Source: Planobacterium oryzisoli
GTDB lineage: Bacteria > Bacteroidota > Bacteroidia > Flavobacteriales > Weeksellaceae
NCBI RefSeq assembly: GCF_015354315.1
Contig: NZ_JADKYY010000006.1
Location: forward strand, 1 to 64,000
DNA: 64,000 nt
Direction: 5' to 3'
Below the pieces are notes generated by a model that searched no databases, was not told the origin of the DNA, and saw only the letters and a list, made by a program, of their open reading frames with translations. The position numbers and the translations under genes were made by a program. Of the stretch, positions 59,526 through 64,000 are shown piece by piece; within the stretch, counting starts at the first letter, position 1; each line of letters begins with the position of its first letter.

Positions 59526-60613
59526 AAAAAGTACTATTTATAGATCGTGACGGCACATTAATCAAAGAACCGCCCGTGGATTTTCAGGTGGACAGTCTCG
59601 AGAAACTCGAGTATCTACCGGGCGTGTTTCGCTATCTTTCCCGCATTGCAGAGGAACTCGAATACGAGCTGGTACTTGTTACCAACCAGGACGGACTGGG
59701 AACCGAGAGTTTTCCCATGGAGGATTTCTTGCCGGCCCAAAACAAGATGCTTCAGGCCCTGGAAGGCGAAGGAATCCGGTTTGCAGATATATTTATCGAC
59801 AGGAGTTTTCCTCATGAAAAATTACCTACCCGCAAGCCCGGTACGGCGCTTCTATCCAAATACATCTACGGGGCGTATGACCTTAAGGAAAGTTACGTGA
59901 TCGGGGACAGAAAGACCGATGTGGAGCTGGCCGAAAATCTAGGATCCAAAAGCATTTTTCTGGGAGAAGAAAATCCAGGAGCTACCTTCTGTGCCCAAAG
60001 TTGGAAAGAAATCTACCAGTACCTGAAAGGGGTTCCCCGAACGGCAGAAATCCGGCGCACCACCCTGGAGACCGACATCCACGTGGCACTCAACCTCGAT
60101 GGAGAAGGAAAAAGCAGTATCTGCACAGGACTGGGGTTCTTCGACCATATGCTTGAGCAGATCTCCCGCCACTCGGGAATCGATCTTAAAATTGAGGTAC
60201 GGGGCGATTTGCACATTGATGAACACCACACCGTAGAAGATACTGCACTGGCCCTGGGCCAAGCCTTTGAGCGCGCCCTTGGAGCGAAAAAAGGCATTGG
60301 TAGGTACGGCTTTTTACTTCCCATGGACGAGAGTCTGGCCCAGGTGGCCATTGATTTTTCCGGTAGACCTTGGCTTGTCTTTGACGCTACGTTTTCGCGT
60401 GAGAAAATTGGGGATGTACCGACCGAGATGTTCTTTCACTTCTTCAAGTCTTTCTGTGATGCTTCGAGGAGCAATCTGAACATCAAAGTAGAAGGTAGTA
60501 ACGAACACCATATGATTGAGTCGGTGTTCAAGGCCTTCGCAAGGGCACTTCGCATGGCGGTGCAGCGCTCCTCGAGTGATTTTAACATACCAAGCACCAA
60601 AGGAAGCCTATGA
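59522..60613 (+). CDS. hisB: Bifunctional histidinol-phosphatase / imidazoleglycerol-phosphate dehydratase
   Basis: The N-terminal HAD-type phosphatase ([20 protein letters not shown] with the DxD nucleophile, and [18 protein letters not shown]) is fused to the IGP dehydratase ([36 protein letters not shown] and [15 protein letters not shown]). This HisB arrangement gives the seventh and ninth steps. The length (363) is that of the two-domain enzyme, as in E. coli and many Bacteroidota. It overlaps hisC and hisH by ATGA junctions. Confidence 0.97.
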   Translation: MKKVLFIDRDGTLIKEPPVDFQVDSLEKLEYLPGVFRYLSRIAEELEYELVLVTNQDGLGTESFPMEDFLPAQNKMLQALEGEGIRFADIFIDRSFPHEKLPTRKPGTALLSKYIYGAYDLKESYVIGDRKTDVELAENLGSKSIFLGEENPGATFCAQSWKEIYQYLKGVPRTAEIRRTTLETDIHVALNLDGEGKSSICTGLGFFDHMLEQISRHSGIDLKIEVRGDLHIDEHHTVEDTALALGQAFERALGAKKGIGRYGFLLPMDESLAQVAIDFSGRPWLVFDATFSREKIGDVPTEMFFHFFKSFCDASRSNLNIKVEGSNEHHMIESVFKAFARALRMAVQRSSSDFNIPSTKGSL

Positions 60614-61188
60614 TAGCTATTGTCGATTACGGCGCAGGGAATGTATTTTCCGTACAATGCGCATTAGAGCGTCTAGGCGCAAATTCCGTGCTCACCAAAG
60701 ACCCCGAAGTGCTCTTAAAAGCTGAAAAAGTACTTTTTCCCGGTGTAGGCCACGCTAAAGCGGCGATGGAAGCACTAAAAGAAAATGGCTTGGACCAGGT
60801 GCTAAAAGAGCTCTCGGTTCCCATACTTGGTATCTGTCTGGGGATGCAGCTGATGTGTCTACGCACCGAAGAAGGAGATACCCAAGGTCTAGGAATTTTT
60901 CCCGTTGAGGTCCGGAATTTTCCGTCAGGACTTCCCGTACCCCACATGGGTTGGAATAGCCTGGAAGCGCTCAGTGGCCCACTCTTTAAAGGTATTGCTA
61001 AAGAAACGGACTTTTATTTTGTGCACAGTTTCTACGCAGAGCCTAGCCCCTACACTACTGCCACCACAGAGTACAACGAACTATTTAGCGCTGCTCTGGA
61101 AAAAGACAATTACTTCGCCGTGCAGTTCCACCCAGAAAAATCAGGGGCCGAAGGGGAAAAACTACTTCAAAACTTTTTAAAACTTTAA
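60610..61188 (+). CDS. hisH: Imidazole glycerol phosphate synthase, glutaminase subunit
   Basis: HisH splits glutamine and passes ammonia through HisF. The 192-residue class I amidotransferase has [10 protein letters not shown], the nucleophile Cys in GICLGMQLM, and the His/Glu of VQFHPEKSG. It starts inside the hisB stop by a 4-bp overlap. It pairs with HisF, encoded two genes on. Confidence 0.97.
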   Translation: MIAIVDYGAGNVFSVQCALERLGANSVLTKDPEVLLKAEKVLFPGVGHAKAAMEALKENGLDQVLKELSVPILGICLGMQLMCLRTEEGDTQGLGIFPVEVRNFPSGLPVPHMGWNSLEALSGPLFKGIAKETDFYFVHSFYAEPSPYTTATTEYNELFSAALEKDNYFAVQFHPEKSGAEGEKLLQNFLKL

Positions 61189-61195
61189 GAATCTC

Positions 61196-61930
61196 ATGAA
61201 AATAATACCTGCCATTGATATCCTTTCCGGGCGCTGTGTGCGCCTCTCCCAAGGAGACTATTCCAAGCAGAAAATATACAGTGACAACCCGCTCGATGTG
61301 GCACTTTCCTTCCAGGACCAGGGCTTTAATTATCTGCACTTAGTGGATCTGGACGGAGCCCGCTCCCAAGGCATCGTGAACTATTCCATACTGGAACAGC
61401 TCTCCACAAAGACGGACCTTGTCATCGACTTTGGAGGAGGAATCAAGTCCCGTAGGGACCTTGAAGTGGCCTTTAACGCTGGAGCCAGCAAAGTCACGGT
61501 AGGAAGTCTTGCAGTGAAGGACCCTCAGCTTTTTTCCCAGTGGATAGAAGAATTCGGTCCCGAGCGCCTGATTCTTGGGGCCGACTGTAAAGACGGGCTC
61601 ATCAGGACTTCCGGGTGGCTCGAGGAAAGTACGCTCGAGGTAGTGGACTTTATTTCCGGGTTTGCATCGGGCGGGCTACTGGAAGTAGTGTGCACGGATA
61701 TATCCAAAGACGGAATGCTTCAGGGCCCTTCGTTTGCACTCTACGAGGAGATCCTCTCTCGCCTTACAATTCCCTTAATCGCCAGTGGGGGGATTAGTTC
61801 TTTGATGGATTTGGACCGTTTAAAAGCACTGGGACTTTCCGGAGCGATACTGGGAAAAGCAATCTACGAAGGTAAAATCCCTTTAAATGAACTTAGTGCA
61901 TGGAATCAAAAAAATAGTACCAATGCTTAA
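61196..61930 (+). CDS. hisA: ProFAR isomerase (HisA)
   Basis: HisA isomerises the aminoaldose ProFAR to PRFAR by an Amadori rearrangement in a (beta/alpha)8 barrel. The 244-residue protein starts MKIIPAIDILSGRCVRLSQG, has the catalytic Asp in the first strand and the other in TDISKDGMLQGPSF. The barrel's two-fold repeat matches HisF. It starts 7 bp after hisH and overlaps hisF by 8 bp. Confidence 0.97.
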   Translation: MKIIPAIDILSGRCVRLSQGDYSKQKIYSDNPLDVALSFQDQGFNYLHLVDLDGARSQGIVNYSILEQLSTKTDLVIDFGGGIKSRRDLEVAFNAGASKVTVGSLAVKDPQLFSQWIEEFGPERLILGADCKDGLIRTSGWLEESTLEVVDFISGFASGGLLEVVCTDISKDGMLQGPSFALYEEILSRLTIPLIASGGISSLMDLDRLKALGLSGAILGKAIYEGKIPLNELSAWNQKNSTNA

Positions 61931-62675
61931 AAAAAGAATCATACCCTGCCTGGACCTTAAAGACGGTACCACCGTAAAGGGAGTCAATTTCCTGAACCTC
62001 ACCAGTGCCGGGGATCCCATAGAACTTGCCAAAAGGTATGCCCGGCAGGGGGCGGACGAATTAGTCCTTCTCGATATAACGGCCACGGTGGAGAACCGCT
62101 CTACCCTGCTTTCTTTAATCGAGAACATTTCTAGGGAAGTCTATATTCCCATTACGGTGGGAGGTGGCATCAGCTCGCTCTCCCACGTACGGGCCCTACT
62201 AAAAGCCGGAGCCGACAAAATATCGGTGAATTCCTCTGCCGTTAAGCGGCCAGAGCTGGTCAGGGAACTCAGCGAAGAATTCGGATCGCAGTGCATCGTC
62301 GTGGCGGTGGATACTAAAAGCAGCGAAGGCACGCATTATGTGCACGTGAAAGGCGGCAGAGAGGCCACAACGATCCAGACCCTGGACTGGGTTAAGACCG
62401 TAGAGGCCCTGGGCGCAGGAGAGATTCTTCTTACCTCCATGGACGCGGACGGAACAAAGGCAGGATTTGACCTACATATTACGCGCGAGGTAGCCCTTCA
62501 GGTAAACCTTCCGGTAATAGCCTCCGGAGGCGCAGGGGAGATAGCACATTTTTCGGAGCTTTTCACCACTACGCGCGCTACAGGGGCACTGGCAGCCTCT
62601 GTATTTCATTTCGACCAAATTCCTTTGCCAACCCTCAAACAAAGTCTTAAACAACAAAATCTACCCATACGATGA
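61923..62675 (+). CDS. hisF: Imidazole glycerol phosphate synthase, cyclase subunit
   Basis: HisF makes imidazole glycerol phosphate and AICAR, using ammonia from HisH. Starting from MLKKRIIPCLDLKDGTTVKG (about 250 residues), the barrel has the catalytic Asp in IPCLDL and TSMDADGTKAGFD. An in-frame GTG-like start at 61887 lies inside hisA and is rejected. It overlaps hisA by 8 bp and hisIE by 4 bp. Confidence 0.97.
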   Translation: MLKKRIIPCLDLKDGTTVKGVNFLNLTSAGDPIELAKRYARQGADELVLLDITATVENRSTLLSLIENISREVYIPITVGGGISSLSHVRALLKAGADKISVNSSAVKRPELVRELSEEFGSQCIVVAVDTKSSEGTHYVHVKGGREATTIQTLDWVKTVEALGAGEILLTSMDADGTKAGFDLHITREVALQVNLPVIASGGAGEIAHFSELFTTTRATGALAASVFHFDQIPLPTLKQSLKQQNLPIR

Positions 62676-63262
62676 ATATAGCTTTTGATAAAACTACCGG
62701 TCTGGTACCGGCCATCATCCAGGATGCCACCACCCTACAGGTGCTGATGCTTGGATACATGAACCAAGAGGCCCTTGATAGCACCCTCAAGGAAAAAAAA
62801 GTGTACTTCTATTCCCGCAGCAGGCAAAAACTCTGGCTAAAGGGCGAGACTTCAGGGGCTTTCCTTCATCTAGAGTCGGTGGAGATGGATTGCGATCAGG
62901 ATGCTCTACTGGTAAGGGTACGGCCCGAATCGGTGGTATGCCACACGGGAAGCTTTAGCTGCTTTGGAGAAAAAAGTCCTAAAGGGTTTCTTTACGGACT
63001 GGAAGCTACCATCCGGCAGCGGCTTGAAAACGGTAGCGACTCGAGTTATACCCGCTCCCTGGTGGAAAAAGGCATCAACAAGGTAGCCCAAAAGGTGGGT
63101 GAAGAAGCCGTTGAACTCGTCATTGAGGCCAAGGACAATAATAGGGAGCTGTTCTTAGGAGAAGCTGCAGACCTTCTCTACCACACCCTTATTCTTCTTG
63201 CAGCCAAAGGCGAAGAGCTACAAAGTGTAGAGAAAGTACTTCTTGAGCGTTCCAAAGGTTAA
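62672..63262 (+). CDS. hisIE: Bifunctional PRA-CH / PRA-PH enzyme (HisIE)
   Basis: The N-terminal HisI domain (DATTLQVLMLGYMNQEALD, the zinc site EMDCDQDALLV and CHTGSFSCF) opens phosphoribosyl-AMP. The C-terminal HisE domain (SLVEKGINKVAQKVGEEAVE and EAADLLYHTLILLA) removes pyrophosphate from phosphoribosyl-ATP. They are the second and third steps. It is the last gene of the operon, and its 3' end overlaps the 3' end of the converging GNAT gene by four bases. Confidence 0.97.
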   Translation: MNIAFDKTTGLVPAIIQDATTLQVLMLGYMNQEALDSTLKEKKVYFYSRSRQKLWLKGETSGAFLHLESVEMDCDQDALLVRVRPESVVCHTGSFSCFGEKSPKGFLYGLEATIRQRLENGSDSSYTRSLVEKGINKVAQKVGEEAVELVIEAKDNNRELFLGEAADLLYHTLILLAAKGEELQSVEKVLLERSKG

Positions 63263-63858
63263 GAAGGTTTTTCAATTAAGTATTCCACATTTTCTCTTGG
63301 AGGCTCCCCGTGGTAGGCAACTAAGACCTCCCCTTGGTAGTGGGCACCTAGTTTTTCCATCGCACGGCGGCTGCGGTAGTTTTCTTTTCCGACATGGAAA
63401 CGTACCTTCACGTATGGGGTGTGGGTAAAAAGATAGTCCAGCATCAGGCGCTTTATCTGGGCGTTGAGTCCCGTACCCCAGTATTTTCGGGCATAAAAGG
63501 TATATCCAATGAAAATTTCCTTTTTCTTAGGGTCCCAGTCGTAAAATCGTGTCGATCCGCATAGCATTCCCGTGCGCTCGTCGCGTACTACCATTGCTCC
63601 ACCGCTCTTTATGGCGCCCTGGAAGAAATTCCGAAAATCCTCCAAGCGGTAGCGAAAAGGATTGGGATGCATCGCCCAGATAAGCGGATCGCTGGCGGCC
63701 GCATAGAGTGCGTCGAAATCGTGGGGCTCTACAGGAATAAGGCCAAAGTCCCCAATAAAGAGACTTGGTTGAAAGAGACTGGTATGTTCCACGGTCCAAG
63801 AATTTAATTTTATAAAAGTATGGCTTTTTCTAGTTCCAGGAGTTTTTGTTTTCTCCAT
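63259..63858 (-). CDS. GNAT-family N-acetyltransferase
   Basis: The 199-residue frame carries a GNAT core: [35 protein letters not shown] and [19 protein letters not shown]. The first 22 residues overlap the 3' end of the ogt gene by 49 bp, and a GTG at 63792, just after the ogt stop, is an equally plausible start (domain starts about PSLFIGDF). It converges with hisIE. The substrate is unknown. Confidence 0.82.
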   Translation of the reverse strand: MEKTKTPGTRKSHTFIKLNSWTVEHTSLFQPSLFIGDFGLIPVEPHDFDALYAAASDPLIWAMHPNPFRYRLEDFRNFFQGAIKSGGAMVVRDERTGMLCGSTRFYDWDPKKKEIFIGYTFYARKYWGTGLNAQIKRLMLDYLFTHTPYVKVRFHVGKENYRSRRAMEKLGAHYQGEVLVAYHGEPPRENVEYLIEKPS

Positions 63859-64000
63859 ATCCCCCCTCCGTAGCCTGTCAAATGGCCGTTTAGGCCAATA
63901 ACCCGGTGGCAGGGGATGAGAATGGATATCTTGTTTTTACCGTTGGCAAGGGCCACGGCGCGCACCGCCTTGGGACTGCCCAGGATCTGCGCCTGCTTCT
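63810..64000 (-). CDS. ogt: Methylated-DNA-protein-cysteine methyltransferase (Ogt-like), partial
   Basis: Only the C-terminal 63 codons are inside the window. The active-site Cys is in [10 protein letters not shown], preceded by [16 protein letters not shown] and followed by [18 protein letters not shown]. These proteins remove O6-alkyl groups from guanine by self-alkylation. The start lies beyond the right edge. The stop (63812-63810) lies inside the start of the overlapping GNAT frame, suggesting co-transcription. Confidence 0.92.
   Translation of the reverse strand, partial: KQAQILGSPKAVRAVALANGKNKISILIPCHRVIGLNGHLTGYGGGIWRKQKLLELEKAILL

Noticed and set aside
61887-61922. Earlier start for hisF
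   Set aside because: The extra codons lie inside hisA and precede the family's normal start MLKKRIIPCLDL.
1-64000. CRISPR arrays, insertion sequences, rRNA genes or replication origin
   Set aside because: No regularly spaced repeats, transposase genes, rRNA-like segments or DnaA-box clusters were seen on reading the window.

Overview
The window looks like a chromosomal segment of a flavobacterium (Bacteroidota, order Flavobacteriales, possibly Weeksellaceae-like). Four signs point this way: genes without Shine-Dalgarno sites, -7 boxes of the form TAnnTTTG, and family-typical protein architectures (DAHP synthase/chorismate mutase fusion, DnaX lacking the zinc module, membrane pyrophosphatase with an OmpA tail, paired amidohydrolases). 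Base composition is moderate, apart from AT-rich accessory patches at 1-1550 and about 38450-40280. The genus is not determined.

Layout. 1-1575: end of a putative integrative element whose tyrosine recombinase sits against the 3' end of mnmE. 1556-7475 (-): housekeeping genes mnmE, ndk, rsgA, a DAHP synthase/chorismate mutase and dnaX; the dnaX frame is broken at a ten-A run. 7574-14863 (-): membrane pyrophosphatase, soluble pyrophosphatase, a LolD-like ATPase, and pyruvate dehydrogenase E2 and E1-alpha. 14983-17921 (+): PAP2-like membrane protein, BlaI-type regulator and DUF4153 protein. 18054-22107 (+): thrS, infC (apparently with an AUA start), rpmI and rplT, interrupted by an opposite-strand unknown gene. 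22165-32680: mixed envelope, secreted, regulatory and stress genes. 32852-38067: SulP transporter, DUF2975/HTH pair, PPOX-fold protein and the two-gene radical-SAM/UDG-like DNA repair pair. 38074-40399: accessory patch with unknown genes, a decayed GIY-YIG gene and tRNA-Ala(GGC). 40489-46831 (-): a complete RND efflux operon with its GbsR/MarR-type regulator and a 10-bp inverted-repeat operator. 46956-55865 (-): acetyltransferases, DUF2007, two secreted amidohydrolases and a lysine catabolic pair (lat and a piperideine-6-carboxylate dehydrogenase). 56089-63262 (+): the full histidine operon hisGDCBHAF(IE). 63259-64000 (-): an acetyltransferase and the 3' part of an ogt-like gene.

The strongest regulatory signal precedes hisG. 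There is an 18-residue leader peptide with five consecutive histidine codons, a rho-independent terminator, and an 8-nt sequence in the leader identical to the terminator's right arm. This gives a simple ribosome-mediated attenuation switch. Other notable signals are a probable dnaX slippage or frameshift site, a non-AUG infC start, a candidate small RNA between ndk and rsgA, and perfect inverted repeats placed over promoters of regulator-containing operons.

All calls come from reading the sequence. No database search, folding program or alignment was run.
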